The notes beneath the pieces were generated by a model that was not told the DNA's origin, did not search any database, and saw nothing but the letters and a program-made list of their open reading frames with translations. A stretch of DNA of 64,000 nucleotides from positions 96,472,001-96,536,000 of the forward strand of contig OZ231126.1 of assembly GCA_965153355.1 (NCBI GenBank), in the 5' to 3' direction. This document shows, piece by piece, positions 1-10,533 of this stretch. The DNA is from Flaccisagitta enflata. Taxonomy: Eukaryota > Chaetognatha > Sagittoidea > Aphragmophora. Made by a program: the position numbers and the translations under genes. Every line of letters begins with the position of its first letter. Position 1 is the stretch's first letter.

Positions 1-601
1 ACTTTCAGTAGGAAGGCAACACTAAGAGAAATTTGCTTGTAGGAAGCCAAACATTTTCTGCAGCCCTGCCAATGGAGGTTCTTTTGCTTACATATTTGTT
101 TTTTTTTTGTCAAATGATGTCCGGTTTTAAGAAATTCCTAACATGAAAGACAAATTTTTTACATGAAAAGTTAGTGGAACATGAGAAATCTTGGAAAAAC
201 AATGAAAAAAAATTTTGAATTTTGTTTTTTTTTGTTTTTTTGCGGTTTTTTTTAATCTAGCAAGATCCCCTGCAAAAGATCTTTAATTTGAGTCCAATCC
301 CAGAATTCTAACTCGAAGCAATTAGAAATTATATAAGTTTAAAGTAGAAGACCTCCATTCAAGTCTGAAATGAAAAGCTGTCAAGCAAGATATGGGTTTT
401 TACTTGAAAATGGCATAGAAGCTGAAGTATTTGACTTTAAGTGCTGAAATTTTGCATGAAATAACCGCAGGTAATTTGCTATCAGATAGAACAAATCCAA
501 ATGAACAGATGTGAATAGTTTTTGCGCAATACATCTTTTGCTGGTTGCAGTTGATTTTGAAGACAGGGTAAATCAAAAACATACATTTGTTCAAAACTTC
601 T
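1..601. other. AT-rich stretch without recognised gene
   Basis: This stretch has T- and A-runs and no convincing coding frame or transposon end on either strand. It may be intron of gene B, whose C-terminal exons must lie at or beyond this side if the gene is complete, but I see no M16-like exon here. Confidence 0.5.
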
Positions 602-1011
602 GATCATCATTAGCAAGAGAATAGTCTCTCAGGCCTGAAATCTGCCCTCTCAGGCCTAAAATCTGCCCTCTCAGGCCTGAAATTTGCCCTCTCAGGCTTG
701 AAACCTGTCCTCTTAGGCCTTGAAACTGCCCTCTCGGGCCTGAAATCAGCCCTCTCAGATTCAAGGCCTGAGGGGGTAGATTTCAGGCCTGAGAGGGAAG
801 ATTTTAGGCCTGAGAGGAAAGATTTCAGGCCTGAGAGGGCCTGGGGGGGGCGGACAGACGGACGGACAAACGAACAAACAAACAAAAATCCCCTCTGTTC
901 TACAGGACTTCATCCCCTTTGGGGCCGCTGCCCCGCCTCTCATTCCAATTTACAACAATGCAATGCAGGGCAACAGGTATTGCTGACCACGTATTGCCCT
1001 TGGGCGACCTG
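602..1011 (+). repeat. G-family repeat copy with 21-bp minisatellite
   Basis: A 21-bp tandem repeat of the type CTCAGGCCTGAAATCTGCC fills roughly 629-840. It is followed by one arm of the G family (…TTCTACAGGACTT…GGGGCCGCTGCC…) and the family tail ending ATTGCCCTTGGGCGACCTG near 1009. The 21-bp unit is a multiple of three, so it leaves long false reading frames (LSGLKSA / RPERADF type) on both strands. Confidence 0.75.
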
Positions 1012-1136
1012 TTATTTTCTATATAAATGTCATATGCTGTTTCTTTGCTCATGGCGTCTCAGGGCGTGGTCACACAAGAAAAATGAAAATAGATTTGAAA
1101 TAAGCAGACTTTGGGTATTCAGCAGGGTGGGATTAG

Positions 1137-1545
1137 ATAGCTTCGAGGTTGGCATCCCCCCCCCAGCCTCATACCCAACTCTGAGCCTCAAGGCCCAACT
1201 CCCAGCCTCAAGGCTTGAATCCCAGCCCCAAAGCTCAAATCCCAGCCCCAAGGCTCAAATCCCAGCCCCAAGGCTCAATTCCCAACCTCTAGGCTCAAAT
1301 CCCAGCCTCAAGGCCCAAATCCCGACCTCAAGGCTCAAATCCCAGCATTGAAGCTCAATAGCCAGCCACAAGGCTTAAATCCCAGCCTCAAAGCTGAAAT
1401 TCAAGCCTCCAGGCTCAAATCCCAGCCTCAAGGCTCAAACGTAAAGGTTTTTTTCCCAATCAGGGCGGGATTTGATGGCCTAATGTATAGGTTTTTTCGC
1501 AATCAGGCTGGGATTTGATGGACTAACGTATGGGTTTTTGGGCAG
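1137..1545 (+). repeat. 21-bp minisatellite (CAGCCTCAAGGCTCAAATCC) plus 40-bp repeats
   Basis: About a dozen units of a 21-bp repeat (core CAGCCTCAAGGCTCAAATCC) occupy 1170-1440. They are followed by two copies of a roughly 40-bp unit (GTATAGGTTTTTT…AATCAGG…GGATTTGATGG). The same 40-bp unit recurs near 2100, 2310-2420, 2605-2700 and, inverted, at 40.2-40.5 kb. Confidence 0.75.
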
Positions 1546-2078
1546 CGGCCCCAAAGGAGATGATGTCTTGTAGAACACAGGGGGACTTTTGTTCGTACGT
1601 GCGTGCATCCCCCTCCCAAGCCTCGAGGCTCAAATCCCAGCTTCAAGCTAAAATCCTGACCTCAAGGCCAAAATCCCAGCTCAAGGCTCAAATCCAAGCC
1701 TCAAGGCTCAAATCCCAGCCTCGAGGCTCAAATCTCAGCCTCAAGGCTCAAACCCTAGCCTCAAGGCTCAAATCTCAGCCTCGAGGCTCAAATCACATCC
1801 TTCAGACTCAAATCCCAGCCTCAAGGCTCAGTTCTTAGCCTTAAGGCTCAAATCCCAGCCTCGAGGCTCAGATCCCAGCCTTGAGGCTCAAATTTAAGCC
1901 TCGAGACTCAAATCCCATCCTCAAAAAACTCAATTGGGCAAAAGTCCGCCTGTGTTCTACAGGACATTGTCCCCTTCCGTGCCGCTGCCCTGCTACCCAT
2001 CACCTACAATCACCTACATACAAAACAGGGCAAAGGGTATTGCTGGCCACATATTGCCCTTGGGCGACTGGTTTCTCC
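1546..2078 (+). repeat. G-family foldback copy
   Basis: The left arm GGCAGCGGCCCCAAAGGAGA…TGTAGAACACAGGGGGACTTT lies at about 1541-1590. A 21-bp minisatellite array follows at about 1612-1930. The inverted right arm (TTCTACAGGACATTGTCCCC…GCCGCTGCCC) and the tail TATTGCCCTTGGGCGACTGG close the copy. The minisatellite carries small point changes between units. Confidence 0.75.
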
Positions 2079-2707
2079 ATCAGGGGTGCGATTGGATGGA
2101 CAAACGTATAGGTTTTTCCTCCATCAGGGTGGGATTAGATGGCTTTGAGGCTGGCATCCCCCCCCCCAGCCTCATAACCAACTCCGAGCCACAAGGCCTC
2201 AAGGCTCAAATCCCAGCCCCTAGGCTCAATTCCCAGCTTGAGACTCAAATCCCAGCCTTGAAGCTCAAATCCCAGCCACGAGGCCAACATCCAAGCCTTG
2301 AGGCTGAAATGTATAGGTTTTTTCCAATCAGGGTTGAATTTGATGGACTAACGTATAGGTTTTTCCCCATCAGGGAAGGGATTTGATGGACTAACATATA
2401 GGTTCTTTCTCCATCAGGGTGAAATTTGATGGCTTTTGAGGCTGGCAACCCCCCAGCCTCAAGACCCAACTCCCAGCCTCAAGGCCCAACTCCCAGCCTC
2501 AAGGCTCAAATCCCAGCCTCAAAGCCCAAATCCCAACCTCAAGGCTCAAATCCCAGCCTCAAGGCTCAAATCCCAGCCTCAAGGCTCAAATTCCAGCCTC
2601 ACGGCTCAAACCTATAGGTTTTTTCCCAATCACGGCGGGATTTGATGGCCTAACGTATAGGTTTTTTCCCTATCAGGGTGGGATTTGATGGACTAACGTA
2701 TGGGTTT
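2079..2707 (+). repeat. Minisatellite and 40-bp repeat array
   Basis: This stretch alternates 40-bp units (GGTTTTTCCCCATCAGGG…GGATTTGATGGACTAACGTATA) with blocks of the 21-bp unit at about 2160-2310 and 2445-2610. No gene is seen. Confidence 0.7.
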
Positions 2708-3301
2708 TTTGGGCAGCGGCCCCAAAGGAGACGAAGTCTTGTTGAACACAGAGGACTTTTGTTTGTTTGTTCATCCGTCCATTCATTCGTTTGTCCTCCC
2801 CTAGGCCCTCTCAGGCCTCAGGTCTCTCAGGGTAGAAAGCTCAGGGCTGAAAGCTATCTTCTCAGCCCTGAAATCTGTCCTCTCAGGCCTCAAATCTGGC
2901 ATCTCAGGCTTCAAATCCGGTCTCTCAGGCCTCAAATCTCAGTCTTCAAATCAGTTTGATGCCTTAATTCAGCTTTCTTAAGCTTTAAATTAGCCCTCTC
3001 AAGCCTCCAATTGGCTTTCTCAGGCTTTACATCAGCTCACAGGCTTCAAATCAGCCTAGCCATCTTTCTCAGGCCTTGAATTAGCCTTGGGTAAGCCTTC
3101 AGGATCTCGAAGGCCCTCAGTCAGCCCTCTACAGCATCTCATCAACCTTTCCACAAAGGATGAACAAAAGTCCCCCTGTGATCTACAGGACTTTGTCCCC
3201 ATTGGGGCCGCTGCCCTGCTCGCCCTTACTGCAATTCACAATCAAGCAAAGCAGGGCAATGGGTATCGCTGACCACAGATTGCCCTTGGGCGACTGGTTA
3301 T
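2708..3301 (+). repeat. G-family foldback copy, complete
   Basis: The copy has a left arm GGGCAGCGGCCCCAAAGGAG, a (TCCG/TTCG) spacer, a degenerate 21-bp CTCAGGCCTCAAATC array, an inverted right arm (GTCCCCATTGGGGCCGCTGC) and the tail GGGTATCGCTGACCACAGAT…CCCTTGGGCGACTGG. It is one of the more complete examples of the family. Confidence 0.75.
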
Positions 3302-3476
3302 AGCCTTATCTTTAGGATATCATTGTCTCAGAGATATATCACTCAATTTTTTAGGGAAAAAATTTCAACCACTTGATTGTTGCAATATGTGATACAAAAT
3401 CATTAACTGAAGAATTATTTTTGCATACAAATTCGTAGGACCCTCTGAAACGCAAGAAGGAAATTCAAACATTGCT
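3302..3476. other. Short unique spacer
   Basis: AT-rich spacer between two G-family copies. No feature was recognised. Confidence 0.4.
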
Positions 3477-3982
3477 TTTGGGCAGCGGCCCCGAAGGGGA
3501 CGAAGTCCTGTAGAACACAGGGGGACTTTCGTTCGTCCGTTCGTTAGTTCGTTCGTCCGTCCCCCCCCTCATCAGGCCCCTCAGGCCTCAAATCTAACCT
3601 CTGAGACCTCAATTCTGGCCTCTCAGGCCTCAAATCCAGCCTCTTAGGCCTCAAATCAGGCCTCTCAGGCCTCAAACCTGGCCTCTCAGGCCTCAAATTA
3701 GGCCTCTCAGGCCTCAAATCAGCTACCAGCTTCCGATTGGCATTCTGAAGCCTTGCATCAGCCTTCTTAGACCTCAGTTTAGGCTCTTGAAGACCTTCAG
3801 TAGGCCGTCTATAGCATCTCATCCACTTCTTCAGGCAGGACAAACGAAAGTCCCCCTGTGCTCTACAGGACTTCTTCCCCTTCGGGGCCGCTGCCCTGCT
3901 TCCCCACACTCCAATCCACAATCACTCAAAGCAGGGCAACGGGTATCGCTGACCACATATTGCCCTTGGGCGACCTGTTTTG
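3477..3982 (+). repeat. G-family foldback copy, complete
   Basis: The left arm GGGCAGCGGCCCCGAAGGGG and ACGAAGTCCTGTAGAACACA (3479-3530) is mirrored by the right arm TGTGCTCTACAGGACTTCTT…GGGGCCGCTGCCC (about 3856-3900). A 21-bp minisatellite of CTCAGGCCTCAAATC type lies between them. The tail GGGTATCGCTGACCACATAT…GGGCGACCTG ends the copy. Confidence 0.8.
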
Positions 3983-4017
3983 ATCTCAGCCAAGTTGACT
4001 TCCCTACTTGGAGGGGT

Positions 4018-4170
4018 AATTGAAGGTCTGGAGGGCATATTTGAGGTCTGGAGGTCAGTTTTGAGGCTGGAGGGGCTGATTTGAAGCCTGGAAGACTGAT
4101 TTAAGGCCTGAAGGGCTAAATTGAGGGCTGGAAGACAAATTTGAGGCCTTGATGGCCAATGGGGGGGGGA
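4018..4170 (+). repeat. Degenerate 21-bp minisatellite (inverse orientation)
   Basis: Units of the form GGCTGGAGGGCTGATTTGAG correspond to the reverse complement of the neighbouring 21-bp units, with heavy divergence. Confidence 0.6.
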
Positions 4171-4670
4171 TGGATGGAAGGGCGGAAGGACGGAAGGATG
4201 GACGGACAGACGTCTGGAAATTCATAATAACGATGCAGTGAAGACCCTTGAATATGGTGAGTATTGTTCATTGGGGCGCTTGTTAGAAGCCCAAATTTTT
4301 TTGGACGTCTACGGAGCTCAAAATATCTTCCATTAACCACAGAAACCCCAAAATTTCAAGGAAAATGATCACAGGTAACTACCGGCGTTGCGCACCAAGG
4401 GTATTGGAATGTGAGGAGGTGCTACAAAATGATTCAGCTGCGTAGATCCACCTCCATTGCATTTGGCTCAGTATAGAACTATTAGCCCATTTGTCGTATA
4501 GTCTATTTGATTTTGATGTGTGTCATTGTCCGACGATAAGAGATCATGTCTGTCCGTCGGCCGGTTGGTTGATCTGTCCATCGGGCAAACGTTAAAATCA
4601 CGCAAAACCGACGATTCTGACGTCTTTTTCAATCTTTTTATTTCTCATGTCTTCCCTCGTTCATTCCGTC

Positions 4671-4714
4671 GTTCATTCATTCATTCATTCATTCATTCAT
4701 TCATTCATTCATAC
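4671..4714. repeat. (CATT)n microsatellite
   Basis: About ten CATT units adjoin the left target duplication of the hAT MITE. Confidence 0.9.
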
Positions 4715-4715
4715 A

Positions 4716-4979
4716 CAGGGGCGTATTAGAAGGGGTCGCCATGGCTACCCCTGTTGGGACACAGAATATAAAGAAAGAGAGAAAGAGAAAAAAAAAGAGA
4801 GAGAAAAAGAAAGAAAGGGCAATGTTTTTTTCATTGTTTTAATTCAAATATATATTAATTAATATTCTTTTTAAAAGATACATAAAAATTAGGCAAATAG
4901 TTTTCATCAAGTCATAAAATTTGTTGGGACACAAACTGGGGGTGGCTACCCCTAAAACTTTGGCTCCCATACGCCCCTG
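4716..4979. mobile_element. hAT-type MITE (CAGGGGCGTAT ends)
   Basis: Imperfect terminal inverted repeats begin CAGGGGCGTAT and end ATACGCCCCTG. The 8-bp direct repeat TTCATACA flanks both sides (4708-4715 and 4980-4987), which is diagnostic of hAT insertions. The interior is purine-rich and non-coding. Confidence 0.82.
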
Positions 4980-5215
4980 TTCATACATACATACATACAT
5001 ACATACATACATACATACATACATACATACATACATACATTCATTCATTCATTCATTCATAAAATTCATTCATTCACTTTGGCTCCCATACGCCCCTGTT
5101 CATACATACATACATACATACATACATACATACATACATACATACATACATACATACATACATACATACATACATACATACATACATACATTCATTCATT
5201 CATAAAATTCAAAAC
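4980..5215. repeat. (CATA)n/(CATT)n microsatellites with duplicated MITE end
   Basis: Two long CATA arrays (4980-5040 and 5100-5190) with CATT tails. Between them, at about 5077-5100, is a second copy of the last 25 bp of the MITE, so the array has duplicated the MITE end along with the repeat. Confidence 0.85.
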
Positions 5216-5703
5216 GTTCATTGATCAATAATGCTCATTGACATTTAGTCGACCTCAGTAAATCGGCTTGTGGAACCTGTGACTGCCCTTCCTTTGTGAT
5301 GAAAGAACATGAATTTTTGGTCAAGGGATCCTAACTATTATCAAATAGCTAAAAAGAAATGCTGAATGTTAAGAAGGATTCCAATTGTTCAATTTGAGCG
5401 TTGATGGAATAAACATTTACTGCTTGAACGATGAATGATGATTTATGTAGGGAACTTCCACGGACATACATGTGCGCTAACTGCATCATACAAATTAGGG
5501 GGAAGTTTTTCGTGCATGGGGATGCGTGTGTAGATAAGTCCTTGTATCATTTATGGCTGCTTAGTATATCTATACCGTGTAGTATGCGTCCATTCACACA
5601 CACACACACGCACACATCCACACGCACACCCACCAATGGTAACTCAAGTATTTTTGCCAACTTACATGAAGATACACCAAGGTTCGCAATGTGACCTACC
5701 CTA

Positions 5704-6450
5704 ATGTCGCGTTTTCGTGGCTCCCTGTACGGGGGCCCGTCTGATTTTTCACAGTTGCAATTACCGACATACGAGCAAGTCGGAAAGCAGTTTCTGCAGA
5801 CAAAGAATGAGCTCAAAGCTGAGAACCCCCATTCGAAATATCGATCATGAAGTCGCAAAAAAAGTAAATAATTTTGGCCTCTTACACAAGGGGATGAGTG
5901 GTTATGCAGGTTTTTACTTTATTTTAAGGATGCTTCATGTGATCATCATTTCATGGATGGGAAACGTTACCCAACTATGGTTCAAGAGCCATATGAAACC
6001 GATGCGGGTAAAACCAAGTTGCGGAATGTTCTGAATACCCTCGAGCATATCATCGTAGCTAATGCAGCAACTGGTGAATACATCGGTGAATTCACTCCGA
6101 GGACGGGTTCCGGCCGCGACCAATGCGACGGATTTATCGAGTTCCTACGGGAACAAGGCCGTATACACGAGCCGAAGTCGCGTGCGGGTGGGCAGGAGCA
6201 GCGAAAAAGCAAAGTGTCACCGACCGACCGACCGACAGACGGACAGAGTGGGTTGTAGAGTCGCGTGCACGCGACTAAAAAGGCATTGATCCAGAGCAAA
6301 TCAAAATTCTTGGCGGTGATTCTTGCCCTACAAACATGGGCCAGTACAGTGGCGCGTTCGCGCTGATTGATGAAGTTACGAGCACACCGAGGAACCACTT
6401 TGTGTGCACTTTGCATCTCAACGAGCTTCCCCTCCGTCACGTCGCTTAGA
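5704..6450 (+). pseudogene. Relic of an orphan protein family (LNELPLRH motif), likely transposase-related
   Basis: Plus-strand fragments in shifting frames match one protein family I recognise from invertebrate genomes but which has no named function. An N-terminal piece from 5704 includes LPTYEQVGKQF. Then come YIGEFTPRTGSGRDQCDGF (about 6076-6140) and, after a HINE insertion, IKILGGDSCPTNMG and LHLNELPLRHV (about 6300-6445). In better-kept members these read as GCDGT-x-VNTG and NELPLRHLF. The Asp of the first motif could be a catalytic Asp of an RNase-H-like transposase fold (inference). The reading frame is broken by stops, frame changes and the 129-bp insertion, so it is non-functional. 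Its position inside long TIRs suggests it is the element's own protein. Confidence 0.65.
6152..6280 (+). mobile_element. HINE-like hairpin element, subfamily a
   Basis: It starts AACAAGGCCGTATACACG and has sub-terminal AGTCGCGTGCGGGTGGGC, a (GACC)n core, then the terminal palindrome GTCGCGTGCACGCGAC followed by TAAAA. It sits inside the orphan-family relic: LREQG before it and GIDPEQIKILGGDS after it are consecutive protein segments. Confidence 0.8.
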
Positions 6451-6454
6451 TGTT

Positions 6455-6502
6455 TTTGGATCCGTCCTCGCATCTCTATAAGAGGGTCTGTCCGTCCGTT
6501 AC
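6455..6502 (-). mobile_element. HINE-like element end, subfamily c (fragment)
   Basis: On the minus strand this is the 3' end (…CTTATAGAGATGCGAGGACG…) of subfamily c with its usual neighbour TATAAGAGGGTCTGTCCG. The other end was not found. Confidence 0.6.
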
Positions 6503-7029
6503 GCCTCCTTGAAAATCGCAGTTTTTGGCACTTTTAAGCCGCGAAGATGTCATGTATCAAGTAATTAGAATTTTTTGAGAGCCTCATTCGATACTATGTC
6601 TTCATCTGTGTCCGTCCAAGTCTAGCACCAAAGTCAATACACGCAGAGACACAGTCAGGACGCATCGTTTCCTGATCGGGCTTGTTGAGTTATTGAGGAC
6701 TTTGACATCGGTGATAAAGATGGTTCCAGTGATGAATTTATTGTTTGTTGTGCGAGAGTTGGTGATGGCGATGAGTATTAAGTAAATTCAACGTAATACA
6801 AATTAAAGACTCACCAACAAGAGCAAAAACAAGCGATGCTGAGGAAGATTTTTATCTTGACAAATTTGGCATTTCACCATGCCTACAAATGCTTGGTGCG
6901 CAACGCCGGTATTGACCTGTGGTCATTTTCCTTGAAACTATGGGGTTTTTGGGGTAAGTGTATGATACTTTGAGTTCCGCAGGCGTCCAAAAAAATTTGG
7001 GCTTCTAACAAGCGCCCCATTGTTCATTG

Positions 7030-7320
7030 CTTATAAGTAGATTTTTGAATGAAGCTGCGGACTTGAAATTGTAAGCAGGAATCCGAAAGAAACTTGACAG
7101 GAACCTGATCCAGCAGACAGATTTTTGGGCCTGAATACAAGGTTTTGGGCCTTGCAGTTTGTGAGAAACAAGTGACGCGGGGTCACAATATCGTTGCGGA
7201 CGGGTGGGCAGTAAGGCCTTGCGTATGGCGTTTTTTTCTGCGGTTTCGGTTCGGGTTTGGAATACCTCAAAACCTTTCCTCGGGTTTATAACGGGTTTAT
7301 ATCGGTTTTTTAAGTAAATA
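7030..7320 (+). repeat. HINE-like 5' fragment and low-copy repeat
   Basis: At about 7164-7215 there is a subfamily-d-like 5' end (AACAAGTGACGCGGGGTCAC, then GTTGCGGACGGGTGGGCAG). The same arrangement occurs near 52.9 kb. The flanks contain repeated GGGTTT-type words shared with 9.85-9.95 kb. Confidence 0.5.
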
Positions 7321-7329
7321 TAGTAACAA

Positions 7330-8143
<814 letters not shown>

Positions 8144-8601
8144 TTGGAATGTAAAGTCCAAGTTAAATCAGTTCTCCAACCTCGGTCTTCATGTGTAACA
8201 ACTACAGCTAAGAATTTTTGTTACAAACCCCTTCACTCCTTTGCGGCTAGAAAAATTACTACACAGAACCAAAGACTGAATCTTACTGAAGAAAATTCTC
8301 AAGACATGGAAAAAATACAGCGTGATATCGAGCAACTGGAAAAAGAGTTAAAAGAAACAAATGAATGGAAAACCAAAATGGATGCTCTACTCATGACCTT
8401 CAAAAAAGGTTTTGAAAGTTTTGAAAAAGTCGTGAAAGGCATTAACAATAATCATACAGCTTTGAATGAAACAATTGCCATGCTAACCATTAAAATGGAA
8501 AAACATATCACAAGTGCTGATTCCTTCAAAGCCCAAGTGTTTAAGCATCAGGTTGCCTCAAAAACCGAAGTTGAAGCCTTTGGAAAGAAATTGACCAAAT
8601 C

Positions 8602-8667
<66 letters not shown>

Positions 8668-9358
8668 GTTAGATGCAACAAATCGCAAGTTTGCAGAGGA
8701 GACTGAAAAAAATAGGCATATCACAGATGAATTGAAGACCAAGATGGATGCCATTGGAGAAAAAACAACATCAACTGACGTCAGATTACAGGAGCTCCAG
8801 ACCGAATTTCATGCCATCAAGGCAAAAGTGGCTGAAATTCACAATTCTGCACAAAGTTCAACCAACTCTGCCACAACGAATAAAGGCACACCTGTGCAAT
8901 TTGTTCCAGAATGGGTTTTGCGCGAACGAAAGAGAAACAACATCATCATTTTTGGTCAACAGGAAACAGATGACGATCTTGCCTTGATCAAATTGCTTGC
9001 TGGTGACTTGGACCTCGACCTGAATCCCTCAACGGACATTGTTCATCATTTTCGTGTTGGAACATCAAACAGTAGCAATATGCGCCCCCTGGTCGTTAAA
9101 TTTGTATGCTTGGAAAAAAAGAGGGCAATGCTCCTGGTGGCAAAGAAGTTGAAAGGAATGGAGAAATGGAACGGGGTGGTTATCACTCATGACATGACAA
9201 AATTGGAATGTCAAGTGGAAAAAGCATGGGAGATTAAATTACGGCAAGATGCTGAGCATTTGAACAATTCTCTCACTGCAGATGAAAAAAGCGTCAAAAT
9301 TTTCAAAGTTATTGGCGGCCGTCGTGAGCGAAGAATAGCATGCTTTCCGATTAAATGA
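8144..9358 (+). CDS. Non-LTR retrotransposon ORF1-type protein with coiled coil and polyglutamine
   Basis: This is an intact 404-residue frame. Residues about 50-250 are rich in heptad-like Glu/Lys/Leu and read as a long coiled coil. The coil is interrupted at about residues 152-175 by a pure glutamine run encoded by (CAA)n. The C-terminal third has RERKRNNIIIFGQQE followed by spaced hydrophobic strands (RPLVVKFVC, GVVITHDMT). This layout fits the RRM-like domain of ORF1 proteins in CR1/L2/L1-type retrotransposons, where R-x-R-x-N-N-(I/L)-I-(I/V)-F-G is typical. In the family, ORF1p binds element RNA as a trimer. No ORF2 follows within about 480 bp, so the copy is ORF1-only or truncated. The start codon used is the first Met of the frame, and an earlier non-AUG extension cannot be excluded. 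The polyQ tract looks like later microsatellite growth. Confidence 0.8.
8602..8667 (+). repeat. (CAA)n trinucleotide repeat within ORF1
   Basis: About 22 uninterrupted CAA units encode glutamine within the coiled-coil region. The phase keeps the ORF open. Confidence 0.95.
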
Positions 9359-9840
9359 CTCACTAACTTAGAGACCATAGGAGCACAATGATCAAAACAA
9401 TTTTTTTTTCCTCTCTCTACAAATGGTTTCTAGTATCATAAAATTTTTAGTATTTGCTCAAAGAATTATCGCTGATATTATTTGCACTTATGAAAGCATC
9501 TTATTTTCTATTTGGATGATTTTATAGTCTTCATTTTTATATATTGGAAAGTCGTTGAATTTTGGTGAAAATGCAACTTTTTCCTTTACCGATTTACACT
9601 TTCGATTTTTTTTTTAAACTAGTGACTGGTCAATTTGGAATGTTTTGAACATGGCATTTTCAATTTTTAGAAGTTGCATGGTAACGATTCTCGCTTTTGG
9701 TTCTTAAGAATTACTAACTGGTTAATTTTCTTTGCCACGTGAATTGTAATTGTTGGTAAAGCTATCATCTCGATGAGCAAGTCGTAAAAAGCTTGCTTCC
9801 TTTGATAGCTATACTTTTATATTATATTATATTATAAGTC
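9359..9840 (+). other. 3' flank of ORF1, probable retroelement tail
   Basis: AT-rich non-coding sequence ending in a short TATAT-type repeat (TTATATTATATTATATTATA, about 9814-9833), a common form of non-LTR retroelement terminus. No ORF2 is present. Confidence 0.5.
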
Positions 9841-10011
9841 GGGTCTGAAGGCAAAACCGAATTTCGGGTTTGGCCTCAAAACCGAGCCTCGGCCTTCTCA
9901 CGGCCAAACCCGCAAGGCCTTAGTGGGCAGGGGCATCCTACCCCCATCCACACCCCAAATCCCACCCCATACACAAACATACAAACAGTCTCAAAAGCAT
10001 AAGATGGTCAG
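9841..10011 (+). repeat. HINE-like 5' fragment with GGGTTTGGCC repeats
   Basis: It contains GCAAGGCCTTAGTGGGCAGG and CCACACCCCAAATCCC. These words also accompany subfamily-d HINE ends at 52.9 kb and, inverted, at 57.3 kb. Confidence 0.45.
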
Positions 10012-10525
10012 CGGTACCCGTGCCCTGCCTAAGTAGGTTGTACTTGAGGGGGAGCAGGGTACAGCCCCGAAGGGGTTGATGACCTATGCTTTCACACATA
10101 TGGGGAATTTTCTACTCCTTCTTCTCCTCCTCCTCCTTGAGGCTGGGAATTATCCTAGAGGCTAAAAGTTGGGCCTTAAGACTAAGATTTTGGCCATGAG
10201 TCTAGGATTTGAGCCTCAAGGATGAAATTTGGGCCCTCAGGATGGGAGTTGGGGCTGGAGGGTGGGATTTGAGTCTCGAGGCTGGGATTTGGGCCTCAAG
10301 GGTGGGATTTGAGCCTTGAGGATAGGATGTGCGCCTCAAGGCTTGGATTTTGGTCTTGAGACTGGGATTTGGACCTTCAGACTGGGATTAGGGCCTTGTG
10401 GCTGGGATTTGAGTTGGGCAGGGGGAGGGGGACAGATGGACGGAGGAGGAGGAGAAGGAGGAGGAGAAAATTCCCCATATGTGTGAAAGCATAGGTCATC
10501 AACCCCTTTGGGGCCGCTGCCCAAA
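10012..10525 (+). repeat. G-family foldback copy, variant with ATGCTTTCACACATATGGGG arms
   Basis: The left arm (GCCCCGAAGGGGTTGATGAC…TATGCTTTCACACATATGGG) at about 10062-10110 is mirrored at about 10472-10520. Between them lies a 21-bp array of GGGATTTGAGCCTCAAGGCT type. The arms are extended by (TCC)n/(GGA)n. This arm sequence marks a second G subfamily. Confidence 0.75.
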
Positions 10526-10533
10526 AAGCATCC

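Larger units (their letters stand above)
4273..7018 (+). mobile_element. Long-TIR DNA transposon with 10-bp target duplication
   Basis: Terminal inverted repeats of about 125 bp start GGGGCGCTTGTTAGAAGCCC at 4273 and end with the reverse complement at 7018. They extend inward to a shared segment containing ACCGGCGTTGCGCACCAAG, and I judge them about 80% alike. A direct repeat ATTGTTCATT flanks the element at 4263-4272 and 7019-7028, which is the expected target-site duplication. The interior holds a relic coding sequence (5704-6450), a nested hAT MITE, microsatellites and a HINE-like element. TIR length and duplication size are MULE-like, but the superfamily is not proven. Confidence 0.82.

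Noticed and set aside
698-1351. 217-codon open frame with LSGLKSA repeats
   Set aside because: The frame follows a 21-bp minisatellite (a multiple of three) that is open in several frames on both strands and has no conserved domain.
6152-6280. Classical Helitron (5'-TC … CTRR-3')
   Set aside because: The 3' hairpin and CTAA fit loosely, but the 5' end is AACAAGG rather than TC and sub-terminal inverted words are present, so a Helentron/HINE type fits better. No Rep-helicase gene is in the window.
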